Below the pieces are notes generated by a model that was given only the letters and a program-made list of their open reading frames with translations, did no database searches and had not been told where the DNA came from. Of a stretch of 8,324 nt of DNA, positions 1-6,425 are shown piece by piece. The stretch spans positions 1-8,324 of the forward strand of contig CAMPJM010000160.1 in the NCBI GenBank assembly GCA_946886805.1. The letters run 5' to 3'. Position numbers and translations under genes: made by a program. How positions within the stretch are numbered: the first letter of the stretch is position 1; each line of letters starts with the position of its first letter. Source of the stretch: an uncultured Flammeovirgaceae bacterium (GTDB lineage: Bacteria; Bacteroidota; Bacteroidia; Cytophagales; Cyclobacteriaceae).

Positions 1-1200
1 GTTTGTTTCCGGGGTATGGGCAGTAGGTTTTATTTTATCTTCTTGAAACTGGTTTGCACTAAAACGCTGTCTTAACCCTTCACGGATAGTTTCTGCAAGT
101 TTTTCTTCAATGGCGTTTATATCGCCATGCTGCCATACGGTTTGATTGGCGTGCCCATATTGGTTTTTACCTGCTTTGATTTCATTGCCAACAATAATCT
201 CAGGATGGCCGTGGATGTATTTATTGATATGATAACTGCCGAATTCATTCTTTTGTGCTACTGTTTCTACCAGATCTCTCTCATCGGGTGAAAGCCGCCC
301 CTTGTCCCCGTTTTTCTGAACGATCAGGAGATGATTGGGGGCTTCCGTATTCCCCGTATCCTTCATCAGGTTATCGGGCATGACCGCCATGCTGATAAAA
401 TCGGCTTTGTTGAATAAATATTCCCTCGTTGGTTTATTGGAAGGGCTGTTTAGAAATGCGTCAGTGGTAATGTAAGCCAGCAATCCACCGTTGACAATCT
501 TGTCCAGTCCTTTGGCAAAAAAGTAATTTTGGATTTTCCCTGCATGCTCCTTGTTTGGAAAAGCTTTATCATAAACAGGAAAATTACCGAACGGGATATT
601 GCTTACAATGAGATCGTATTGACCATTATCCTGGTTTGTCGTCTCCTCGAAGCCTGTAATATGGACGTTTACAGGAACAGTAAATGTACTGCTTAACGCC
701 TCTAGCACACGTCCTGTTAGGACATCTTTCTCAACGGCCGTTATGTTTTGAAGGGATGGGAAGGCGTTTGCTGCTTCCCGTATAAAAATACCAGCCCCGC
801 TGCTGGGTTCATAAACCCTTTGTGGCAAGATGTTTTGTTCCTTTAAAATATTGTACAGTGTTTTAGGTACAACCTGTGGTGTGTAAAAAGCGGTCAATAC
901 GCTATTCTTCATGGACTGAACTGCTTCCTTGTATTGCCTTTCAGAAAGATTGGTTTGTAACAGTCCATGAAGTTCCATTGCCTTCGGGTATAACCGCAGG
1001 TCATTACCTGTAGCGCTTTGCCTGATCCATTCCTGCCTTTCTGCATAGGGAAGCAATACTGCTTTTATTCCGCCAAAGCCGGAGTAATTATGTAAGGCCG
1101 CAACCTCTGCTTCCTGTAATGGTTTTTTCTTGTCCCATTCCAGGGCAATACGGATAGCCGATAAATTGTCATTTAATTTTTGAAAAAGATTGTAAGCCAT
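1..1200 (-). CDS. N-6 DNA methylase of a conjugative element, N-terminal 400 residues (runs off left edge)
   Basis: The minus strand is open from an ATG at 1200 to the window edge with no stop, giving 400 residues of a longer protein. A glycine-rich SAM-binding motif, EPSSGAGIF, lies at residues 131-139. A motif IV-like catalytic tetrad, NIPF in LIVSNIPFGNF, lies at residues 198-207. This order (motif I before IV) is that of gamma-type adenine methylases of the Eco57I/N6_Mtase kind; NIPF in place of NPPF is, from memory, common in the Bacteroidetes conjugative-element branch. A GFGG motif at 41-44 is also typical. Family members are usually far longer, often with a SNF2-type helicase after the methylase domain; that part would lie beyond the left edge and cannot be confirmed. 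The gene follows a DUF1896 gene by 86 bp on the same strand, an arrangement typical of conjugative transposons. Likely role: modifying or protecting transferred DNA (inference). Confidence 0.88.
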   Translation of the reverse strand, partial: MAYNLFQKLNDNLSAIRIALEWDKKKPLQEAEVAALHNYSGFGGIKAVLLPYAERQEWIRQSATGNDLRLYPKAMELHGLLQTNLSERQYKEAVQSMKNSVLTAFYTPQVVPKTLYNILKEQNILPQRVYEPSSGAGIFIREAANAFPSLQNITAVEKDVLTGRVLEALSSTFTVPVNVHITGFEETTNQDNGQYDLIVSNIPFGNFPVYDKAFPNKEHAGKIQNYFFAKGLDKIVNGGLLAYITTDAFLNSPSNKPTREYLFNKADFISMAVMPDNLMKDTGNTEAPNHLLIVQKNGDKGRLSPDERDLVETVAQKNEFGSYHINKYIHGHPEIIVGNEIKAGKNQYGHANQTVWQHGDINAIEEKLAETIREGLRQRFSANQFQEDKIKPTAHTPETN

Positions 1201-1286
1201 GCCCCACGATTTTCATCCCCACTAATTGCTTTTAATCTTATTGTTGAAACCACGATCCGTCTGAAACAGAGGGCGGTTTCTTGCGC

Positions 1287-1721
1287 CTATTTGCTTTCCA
1301 GGTAGTCCTTTATTGCACCAGTAATGGTATAATGGAGTTCCCTGTCACGTTCTTTTTCTTCGCTAAACCCTGCAGTTTCAAAAACAGGTTTACAGGTATT
1401 GATCATGTTCACGACTTCATAAGTAAGGATGCCGTTTTCTGTCATCCATAGATAGTCTTCCTCAAATTCTTCTTCCAGCAGGTTGCGTATATAGTTGAAC
1501 TTTGAAGGACGCAGGTCTTTTGTCAGTTCGTTCAGGCACAGTTCTTCTATAATATAGACAGGTTTATTTTCCGCCAGCAATGCTGCAAGGAATGGTTGAA
1601 GGGCAGATACTTTTTGCTCTAAGTAGTGCGTTAACGAAAAATCTGCTTGTAGATCGAGCCATAATTCCGGATTGTTATTGATCATATAGCCCCGCAATTT
1701 TTCTATCAGTATTTTTTGCAT
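1287..1721 (-). CDS. DUF1896 family protein
   Basis: A 144-residue acidic, soluble protein with no signal peptide or membrane helix. The C-terminal stretch ELHYTITGAIKDYLESK matches the end I recall for DUF1896 proteins (an LYTxLTGTIxxYLE pattern). The middle segment, with CKPVFETAGF at about residues 110-119, also fits the family. DUF1896 proteins are short Bacteroidetes proteins of unknown biochemical function, found mostly on conjugative transposons beside the large N-6 methylase/helicase gene. The same order is seen here, with the methylase start 86 bp downstream, so the two probably share a transcript. The ATG at 1721 is the natural start because the protein has the usual family length. 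No clear Shine-Dalgarno sequence precedes it, which is normal for Bacteroidetes. The family call rests on remembered patterns, not on a search. Confidence 0.8.
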   Translation of the reverse strand: MQKILIEKLRGYMINNNPELWLDLQADFSLTHYLEQKVSALQPFLAALLAENKPVYIIEELCLNELTKDLRPSKFNYIRNLLEEEFEEDYLWMTENGILTYEVVNMINTCKPVFETAGFSEEKERDRELHYTITGAIKDYLESK

Positions 1722-1851
1722 TTGATTGGATTTACTTTATAAATAAAGGAGTTGATTTTCCGTGGCCACAACCACAGAGAATATATTTCTGCCAAACCAG
1801 GCTTTGCATCTCAATATTTCATAGCTCATGATTTAAATATTAAAGTTCTGT

Positions 1852-1874
1852 CTTAAAAAAAGCGGAGGATCCGC
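1852..1874 (-). terminator. Rho-independent terminator, minus strand
   Basis: Read on the minus strand, a GCGGA/TCCGC stem (5 bp, GC-rich, 3-nt loop, plus-strand 1862-1874) is followed directly by seven T residues (plus-strand 1855-1861). The 3' arm can instead pair over 10 bp with a distant partner at 1939-1948, giving a longer stem closing on the same T-run. It would stop transcripts coming from the right, for example from the short frame ending at 1958, before they reach the DUF1896 gene. The local stem is short, hence the moderate confidence. Confidence 0.5.
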
Positions 1875-1948
1875 CTCTGTTATATCGCCCGTTCTCTTCC
1901 TCCACATACTTACAGCACATTGGGTTGAACAGGAGCATGATCCTCCGC
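1862..1948 (-). repeat. 10-bp perfect inverted repeat enclosing 67 bp
   Basis: GCGGAGGATC at 1862-1871 and GATCCTCCGC at 1939-1948 are exact reverse complements. The left arm overlaps the terminator hairpin, so the same bases can form either a short or a long stem ahead of the T-run. The right arm also overlaps a near-palindrome, AGGAGCATGATCCT at 1931-1944. This could be a structured leader or small RNA end, or simply a robust terminator. Confidence 0.5.
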
Positions 1949-1957
1949 CTGGCCCCG

Positions 1958-2089
1958 CTATACCCCGTTCCACAACATCACTACCTCATCTTCACTTAGT
2001 GTAATGGAGCCATATCTAATGCATCGCGAAATTATTGCCACATTCACTGGTTCTCGGAAGTCTGAACCTTTATCTTTGAATACCTGCAA
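1958..2089 (-). CDS. Possible small protein or gene remnant, 43 residues, unrecognised
   Basis: A minus-strand frame reads from a TTG at 2089 to a TAG at 1958-1960. Its composition is protein-like, mixed charged and hydrophobic, ending SEDEVVMLWNGV. A purine-rich stretch, AAGGGGAGAG, lies about 5 nt before the TTG, and the candidate terminator begins about 85 bp after the stop. An in-frame stop (TAA) lies 4 codons upstream of the TTG, so the frame cannot be much longer. I do not recognise the product. It may be a genuine small gene with a TTG start or the last part of a decayed gene, and the short length means chance cannot be excluded. Confidence 0.25.
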   Translation of the reverse strand: MQVFKDKGSDFREPVNVAIISRCIRYGSITLSEDEVVMLWNGV

Positions 2090-2149
2090 TGAACTCTCCC
2101 CTTACGTTTTCTGTCAATTACTTATCACGTGAATTGTGCTGAGAAGCTT

Positions 2150-2272
2150 TTAAACGATGTCTCTCAATTTCGCAACCAGATCCTCCAATGCTAAAGTAGT
2201 TACTTCTGCCATATCCGGTTCATAAGCTCCTGCACTATGCTCGTCGATCCGCCCTTTTATTATGGCGATGTT
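2150..2272 (-). pseudogene. 3' remnant of an unrecognised minus-strand gene
   Basis: Forty codons are open between two stops. The peptide ends ALEDLVAKLRDIV and contains the stretch GAYEPDMAEV, both of which look like real protein sequence. There is no ATG, GTG or TTG near the upstream end; the only ATG is internal (codon 21). The simplest reading is the C-terminal end of a gene whose upstream part has been lost or shifted out of frame. It lies between other broken fragments on the same strand. No family was identified. Confidence 0.3.
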
Positions 2273-2280
2273 TTAAATTT

Positions 2281-2466
2281 TCACCGATTAGGTTGTGCAA
2301 CTACGTGATTTAAGCACGTTCTACTCCAATTGCTTCCAAACATTTTCAGCACCTTAATGTAATATCTTAAACCAATAAACAGATATAAGATTACCTGTAG
2401 CATGAGCATTACGTTGAGATAGGTGATCCATGAAATATTCGTAATAGTGTTATTTGATTTTAAGGT
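2281..2466 (-). pseudogene. Membrane-protein remnant with one transmembrane helix
   Basis: A 62-codon minus-strand frame is bounded by TGA stops (2281-2283 and 2467-2469). It encodes a strong hydrophobic helix (WITYLNVMLMLQVILYLF, then IGLRYYIKVLK) of about 22 residues followed by a basic tail. The helix and its basic flank resemble the last membrane helix of Bacteroidetes membrane-bound AraC-type regulators or sensor proteins, but no DNA-binding or kinase domain follows, so that resemblance is only a suggestion. There is no start codon at the beginning, and the ATGs lie inside the helix. It is probably a fragment of a larger decayed gene. Confidence 0.3.
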
Positions 2467-2652
2467 TCAGACCGCACTGAAGATTTTTCGTTTTGCAATT
2501 ATCTACATTACAAAGAAACATCAGCAGCGAACTACTTTCAAGTACAAGTTTTTTGACCTTATATTGTATCTTGTACCCCATTGAAGATCAGGAGCATAGA
2601 TCTGGCTTTCAGGTGTATTGCGTGAAGGTCCGTTGGATGGAGACCGTATGAT

Positions 2653-2845
2653 TTAATGTTCGCTTGTATTGCCAGCTATTTTTTCCAGCCCCTGGATGGC
2701 TATTTTCATATCGTCGCCTTCGGCATCATAGGGTTTGCTTTATACTGTCGTAAGAGATTTCTCTAATGGGTTAAATATGGTCCAATACTTTTAAACTTGG
2801 TTTTCAAGCTAGCGTAGTCACTATAGCAGTTGCTGAGCCGATGTT
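2653..2845 (-). pseudogene. Frameshifted copy of the 3' end of the gene at 7771-8324
   Basis: The minus strand encodes a C-terminus MKIAIQGLEKIAGNTSEH then TAA (2653-2655), which aligns with DKKIAIQALEKMIGKIKEY at the end of the right-edge gene. A 17-bp exact DNA match (2691-2707 against 7809-7825) sits at its core. Further upstream IREISYDS aligns with HQKDISYDS, but it lies in another frame because about 2 bp are missing in the intervening segment (near 2732-2745). A weaker match (TAIVTTLA against SRIIVSRSL) carries an in-frame stop. Similarity fades by about 2845. It is a dead relative, not a recent copy: identity is only moderate and the flanking DNA does not match. Confidence 0.75.
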
Positions 2846-2955
2846 AACCGTAATATCAGTTGTCGGAAAAATCCGCAGAACTTAAATTCATCCTTCTAAA
2901 AATGAAGTTCATCAGAAAAAGGAGGATATTTACCCGAAACCTCATCCGAAAATTA

Positions 2956-2963
2956 TACTTTTG
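2956..2963 (+). promoter_or_regulatory. Bacteroidetes-type -7 element upstream of the sensor kinase
   Basis: TACTTTTG matches the Bacteroidetes sigma-ABfr -7 consensus TAnnTTTG exactly. A clear -33 TTTG is missing; the best candidate (TTTA at 2929-2932) is imperfect and slightly too far. The element ends only 3 bp before the ATG at 2967, so transcription from it would give a leaderless or nearly leaderless message. A chance match is possible in AT-rich DNA. Confidence 0.3.
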
Positions 2964-2966
2964 ATC

Positions 2967-3992
2967 ATGTTTCCTGCAAAAAAGTATAATATCAAGCACC
3001 TTATTATCTTTTTCTTCGCCACGTTGCTCTATGCTTTGTGTCAAATGCTTTTCAGCATCATTCTAATGGAAGAGGATTTATGGAAGAATTTTCACATCCA
3101 GTTGTTCTCCCATTATATTGTAATCTTAAGTATGTGTATTGCGGATTTCCTGTTATTACTGTTCCTGAATAAGTACTTGCCGTATTCCAGGAATATTTTA
3201 TTCCGTATTGTGGCCGATCTTGCCGGCCTGACCTTAATATGCCTGATACTTTTGGCGATTTTCAGCTATCTGATATATGAAGTGCTACTTATTCCCAGAG
3301 AGGGAATGCCATCGCTCCTTGTAAAATTTGGATTTGGAATGACAACTAATATTCCCATCCTGCTTGTTTTTGAACTCATCTATTATTTCCAGTCCGAACA
3401 AAAAGCGATAGCCGATTCCGAAAAAGCCAAACGTAAAGCGCTGTTGTTTCAACATGAAACGCTAAGGGCACAGATAAATCCGCATTTTCTGTTCAACTCA
3501 TTGAATGTCTTGTCCTCCTTAATCTATATGAACCCGCACAATGCGAACAAGTTCACCAAGGCTCTATCCAAAACCTACAGGTATGTGCTTTCCCTAAATC
3601 AACGACCTTTGGTTTCTGTCGAAGAAGAGTTGCGTGCGCTTGAATCATATGTATTCCTGATGAAAATGAGGTTTGAGAACGCGTTTACTTTTACAATAAA
3701 CAACACATCTGCGTGTCAGAACAAGCTAATTGTTCCTTTAACCCTTCAATTACTGATAGAAAATGTATTTAAACATAACGTAGCGACCGAAGAAACGCCC
3801 CTGGATATAAAAATTACCATCGGTAGTGAATACATTGCGATAGAAAATGATATCCAGCCTTCCAGCAATACAGAAAAAGGAGGGATAGGTCTGCAATACC
3901 TTTCAAGACAGTATAAGTTGTACACCAAAGAAGTAGTCGTTGAACATAGCAGCCAAATATTTTGCGTAAAGATCCCTTATATCCAGCCATGA
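2967..3992 (+). CDS. LytS/YehU-type sensor histidine kinase
   Basis: A 341-residue membrane kinase, the usual length for this family. Four hydrophobic segments lie at roughly residues 11-33, 46-68, 80-105 and 118-141. A short linker with coiled-coil character follows, then the His_kinase domain (PF06580 type) with QINPHFLFNSLN, the phospho-acceptor being His173. The ATPase part shows the N-box IENVFKHN (Asn266) and a glycine motif GGIGLQYL near 305-312, then a short C-terminus. There is no periplasmic or PAS sensor domain, so the stimulus is probably sensed in or at the membrane. I chose the ATG at 2967 over the in-frame TTG at 2961; neither has a nearby Shine-Dalgarno sequence (an AAAAAGGAGG run sits about 40 bp upstream). 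Its last 4 bp overlap the start of the response regulator, so the two form a translationally coupled pair. Confidence 0.93.
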   Translation: MFPAKKYNIKHLIIFFFATLLYALCQMLFSIILMEEDLWKNFHIQLFSHYIVILSMCIADFLLLLFLNKYLPYSRNILFRIVADLAGLTLICLILLAIFSYLIYEVLLIPREGMPSLLVKFGFGMTTNIPILLVFELIYYFQSEQKAIADSEKAKRKALLFQHETLRAQINPHFLFNSLNVLSSLIYMNPHNANKFTKALSKTYRYVLSLNQRPLVSVEEELRALESYVFLMKMRFENAFTFTINNTSACQNKLIVPLTLQLLIENVFKHNVATEETPLDIKITIGSEYIAIENDIQPSSNTEKGGIGLQYLSRQYKLYTKEVVVEHSSQIFCVKIPYIQP

Positions 3993-4744
3993 AGTATCTA
4001 ATAGTAGAAGATGAGCGGTTTGCGTATGAAGAACTAAAACGTATGATGACGGAATTACGTCCGGAATATTTGTTGGAGAAACAAACCAAGACAGTCGCTG
4101 ATACCATCAGGTTTCTAAAATCCTCTTCGGTCGACTTAATACTGATGGATATCCGCCTTGCCGATGGAAACTGTTTCGAAATATTCAATCATGTTGAGAC
4201 TACAACCCCCGTTATTTTTACCACCGCGTACGATGAACATGCGATCAGGGCGTTTAAATTGAATAGTATAGATTATCTCTTAAAGCCTTTTGACGAAAAG
4301 GAGTTAGCGACAGCATTAGCCAAGTTCGAAAGCTTCTTTCATAATCGCTCCTATAAAGCCGATGCTAAAAATCTCGAGGTGATTATGTCCGGGAAAACCA
4401 AAAACAGATTTTTGATTTCTAAGGGAGAACAATATCATTACATAGAAACGGCTGATATTGCTCATTTTTATAGTGAAGATAAGGTTGTATTCCTGCACAC
4501 TTTTCACAATAAAAGGTATATCATAAATTATACGCTAGATCAGTTGGAACATCAGCTCGATGGCGGCTTGTTTTTTCGGGTATCGCGTAACTGCATTGGC
4601 AACGTAAAAGCCATTGAGCGTGTAGCCAAATACTTCAATAGCCGTTTGAAATTATCCTTTTCACCTGCTTGCCCACATGAAGTTTTGGTCAGTCGTGTAC
4701 GGGTGCCTGACTTCCTGAACTGGATGGACGGAATTTTACAATAA
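3989..4744 (+). CDS. LytTR-family response regulator
   Basis: A 251-residue protein. The receiver domain (about 1-120) has the acidic pair Glu7-Asp8, the phosphorylation site Asp54 in ILMDIRLADG, Thr78-Thr79 and Lys99 in LLKPFD. A linker is followed by a LytTR DNA-binding domain (about 139-250) with the typical FLISKGEQYHYIETADIAHFYSEDK opening shared out over 141-165 and a FFRVSRNCIGNVKAI segment at 195-209. The ATG at 3989 overlaps the TGA of the kinase gene (ATGA); the frame also extends upstream to a TTG at 3962, but that would add nine residues before the conserved MKYLIVEDE start. It is the cognate regulator of the kinase and a candidate activator of the barrel protein gene 191 bp downstream. 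I could not identify a paired LytTR binding site by eye. Confidence 0.95.
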   Translation: MKYLIVEDERFAYEELKRMMTELRPEYLLEKQTKTVADTIRFLKSSSVDLILMDIRLADGNCFEIFNHVETTTPVIFTTAYDEHAIRAFKLNSIDYLLKPFDEKELATALAKFESFFHNRSYKADAKNLEVIMSGKTKNRFLISKGEQYHYIETADIAHFYSEDKVVFLHTFHNKRYIINYTLDQLEHQLDGGLFFRVSRNCIGNVKAIERVAKYFNSRLKLSFSPACPHEVLVSRVRVPDFLNWMDGILQ

Positions 4745-4774
4745 TTTCCGGTTCTTGTACTTCTTTTCTTTTTC

Positions 4775-4885
4775 TCATCCAGTCTTTTTGTAGTGAGCTG
4801 TGAAAAACTCATATCCATCGTGCTGCATTTCATCCTGTTTGTTTTGAAGCTCGTCGTTTTTGACTTCCGGTATTGCTTCGTCCAT
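4775..4885 (-). CDS. Doubtful 36-residue antisense frame in the regulator-barrel gap
   Basis: In the gap between the regulator and the barrel-protein gene the minus strand carries a frame from ATG (4885) to TGA (4775). It is hydrophilic and acidic at the N-terminus (MDEAIPEVKNDELQNKQDE) and ends FFTAHYKKTG. Composition is protein-like, but there is no clear ribosome binding site, no recognisable family and no partner gene on that strand. It could be a remnant, like the other minus-strand fragments, or chance. If expressed it would be transcribed against the regulator gene. Confidence 0.15.
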   Translation of the reverse strand: MDEAIPEVKNDELQNKQDEMQHDGYEFFTAHYKKTG

Positions 4886-4935
4886 TGTTCTTTTGGTAAA
4901 AAATAACGCAAGTACCAACAATAGAAATTAAAATT

Positions 4936-5856
4936 ATGAAGTCAATATCATTATTTCTGGCAGCACTGGGAACTCTTCTATGTACTGCCGCAATAGCGCA
5001 GGAAGTATCTTTCAAAACCGAACTTCTCGGTAACTCAGGATATTGGTTTCTGCCAAGCGGTGAAAAGCCAAAAGTAAAAATAGGTGATAGCAAAGGTTCA
5101 GCTATCGTTTACCAGGGAAAGGTCAATATTCCTCTTTCCATGAAACTGAATGAAAAGAATCGGCCGACCATCTGGGGTCTTGCTTTGGGAGGGTCTTACA
5201 CCTCGCTTTACAATAGACATTTCGAGGACGATATGGTCTCTGAAATCATGAACCTGCAATTAGGGGTTTATCACCTCAGACCTTTAAACGACAAATGGTC
5301 AATGAGAGCGAGCCTGGGTGTGGGCATATTTACGCCCTCTACTGACTTTTCTAAAATCAGATTCAAGCATATGCTTGGGAGCGCTGGCGTTGTTTTCGTC
5401 CGCCACCTAAAGCCCAATCTGGATCTTGGCGCCGGTGTCGCTATAAACAGCGCCCTGGGTTATCCGATGATATTCCCTTCCTTTTACCTTAACTGGACCC
5501 ACGAAGGCAATTTCATTGTCAATGCTGAATTGGTTGATGGTTTGGATGTCTCCGCAAGTTACAAATTCAATCAAGATTTCAAGCTGGCTCTGGCTTTGGA
5601 AATGAATGGGCAGATGGCCTTACTGGAAAAAGACGGCGAGGACAAGATCTTTTCACATCAATATATCGTGATGGGCCTTCGTCCTGGGATGCAACTTGGT
5701 AAAACAGGGCTTTCTATGTCTGCAATGCTAGGGTTAAATCTGTTTCGACCCGCTGCCTACACCGACAGAACACTGAAAGGGGTATTTGCAACGGATAATG
5801 ACTATTATTTTTCTGTCTCCCCTTATGCTTCTGTCGGAATAAAATACAAATTTTAA
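4936..5856 (+). CDS. Outer-membrane beta-barrel protein, DUF6268-like
   Basis: A 306-residue secreted protein. Residues 1-22 form a standard signal peptide (short Lys-containing start, hydrophobic core LFLAALGTLLC, cleavage probably after AIAQ). The mature part is built of alternating polar and apolar strands with short turns (for example GLALGGSYTSLY, RASLGVGIF, LDLGAGVAINSALG) and ends in the aromatic IKYKF, as expected for an outer-membrane barrel. Length and overall pattern fit the DUF6268 barrel family of Bacteroidetes, often found near RND efflux genes; this assignment is from memory. The ATG at 4936 is supported by the signal peptide that directly follows. It lies 191 bp after the response regulator, so it may have its own promoter, and the dead TolC gene begins 1 bp after its stop, indicating one transcript. 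Confidence 0.8.
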   Translation: MKSISLFLAALGTLLCTAAIAQEVSFKTELLGNSGYWFLPSGEKPKVKIGDSKGSAIVYQGKVNIPLSMKLNEKNRPTIWGLALGGSYTSLYNRHFEDDMVSEIMNLQLGVYHLRPLNDKWSMRASLGVGIFTPSTDFSKIRFKHMLGSAGVVFVRHLKPNLDLGAGVAINSALGYPMIFPSFYLNWTHEGNFIVNAELVDGLDVSASYKFNQDFKLALALEMNGQMALLEKDGEDKIFSHQYIVMGLRPGMQLGKTGLSMSAMLGLNLFRPAAYTDRTLKGVFATDNDYYFSVSPYASVGIKYKF

Positions 5857-5857
5857 A

Positions 5858-6339
5858 ATGGGGATGATACTGGTTCAACTTGAGATGTTGATTATCAGCG
5901 ATACGGTTGTGGCGCAGGAACATCCGCAGAAATTTTCTTTGGCACATTGTATTCACCTCGCCATAGATAACAGTTATGCTGCTCATAAGGCAAATCTTGA
6001 AGTCATGGAAGGGTATTATTCCAAGGAAGTCCAGCAATACGTATTGCCGCAAATAAATGCTTCCATATTCGACCATAACGTTTAATGCCCACGACGAGTG
6101 CGCCAGGAGAATTCATCAACCGGGTCCGCCACACAGGTTCCGGTTCAAATGGGCACAAAAAACGCGGTGAACATTGGTATTACTGTTGAGTAAATTATTT
6201 TTTCCCCTGACTTGTTCACGGGAATTAAAATTGCCAAAAACAATCAGGAGTTCCAAAGGCATAGCGCATGCCCAAAGAAGAAATTGTTTTCAATTTAAAC
6301 AATGCTTTTAAGGATTTCATTGAAATAAAAAGGACGTGA
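5858..6339 (+). pseudogene. TolC-family outer-membrane efflux protein, inactivated and truncated
   Basis: The frame opens with an ATG 1 bp after the barrel-protein stop and begins like a TolC-family channel: a weak signal-like segment ending VVAQ, then KFSLAHCIHLAIDNSYA (the usual SLxxCIxxAL start of the first helix) and YVLPQINASI (the usual LPxxNxS motif). A stop follows at 6083-6085. Beyond it TolC-like sequence continues in pieces: MPTTSAPGEFIN from about 6085 in another frame, QVPVQMGTKNAVNIGITVE back in the first frame, a TAA at 6191-6193 where the family has a Gln-like position, IIFSPDLFTGIKIAKNN after it, then PKEEIVFNLNNAF in a third frame ending at 6337-6339. So at least three frame changes and one nonsense codon are present, and the C-terminal two thirds of the roughly 440-480-residue family length are missing. 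The gene cannot make a working channel. Confidence 0.82.
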
Positions 6340-6425
6340 AATATCTTAGGAACAAGCACAAAACTACCATGCCCTGCAGAGGAATATCAATGCGTGGCAA
6401 AAGAAATAATTTACAAGTACCGAAA

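Larger units (their letters stand above)
1722..2966. other. Gene-poor stretch with decayed minus-strand fragments
   Basis: No intact gene is visible on either strand. 1722-1850 is AT-rich and probably holds the promoter of the DUF1896-methylase pair, but no convincing TAnnTTTG element was found in it. 1852-1948 holds a terminator-like hairpin. 1958-2466 holds three short minus-strand frames with protein-like composition. 2467-2652 holds only short frames without recognisable features. 2653-2845 holds a frameshifted relative of the gene at 7771-8324. 2846-2966 is the upstream region of the sensor kinase. The density of broken frames, all on the minus strand like the conjugative-element genes to the left, suggests a graveyard of element genes. 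Confidence 0.6.

Noticed and set aside
2878..2912. GAACTT/AAGTTC inverted repeat upstream of the sensor kinase
   Set aside because: Only 6 bp perfect in AT-rich DNA with a bulged extension; not above chance and not placed like an operator for a known regulator.
2856..3044. Minus-strand frame of 62 residues over the kinase start
   Set aside because: It is antisense to the sensor kinase start and its upstream region and shows no family features.
3962..3988. TTG-initiated extension of the response regulator
   Set aside because: It would place nine residues before the conserved MKYLIVEDE start and lie inside the kinase gene; the ATGA overlap at 3989-3992 is the normal coupled arrangement.
4552..4911. 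Minus-strand frame of 119 residues
   Set aside because: Most of it is antisense to the LytTR domain; the part in the gap has low-complexity basic sequence and no recognisable motif.
5714..6076. Minus-strand frame of 120 residues
   Set aside because: It lies opposite the barrel protein end and the TolC remnant, both supported by strong motifs, and reads as random sequence.
6336..6425. GTG-initiated 30-residue extension of the acyltransferase
   Set aside because: The extra residues are polar, overlap the TolC remnant and would make the protein longer than its family; the ATG at 6426 gives the normal length and N-terminus.
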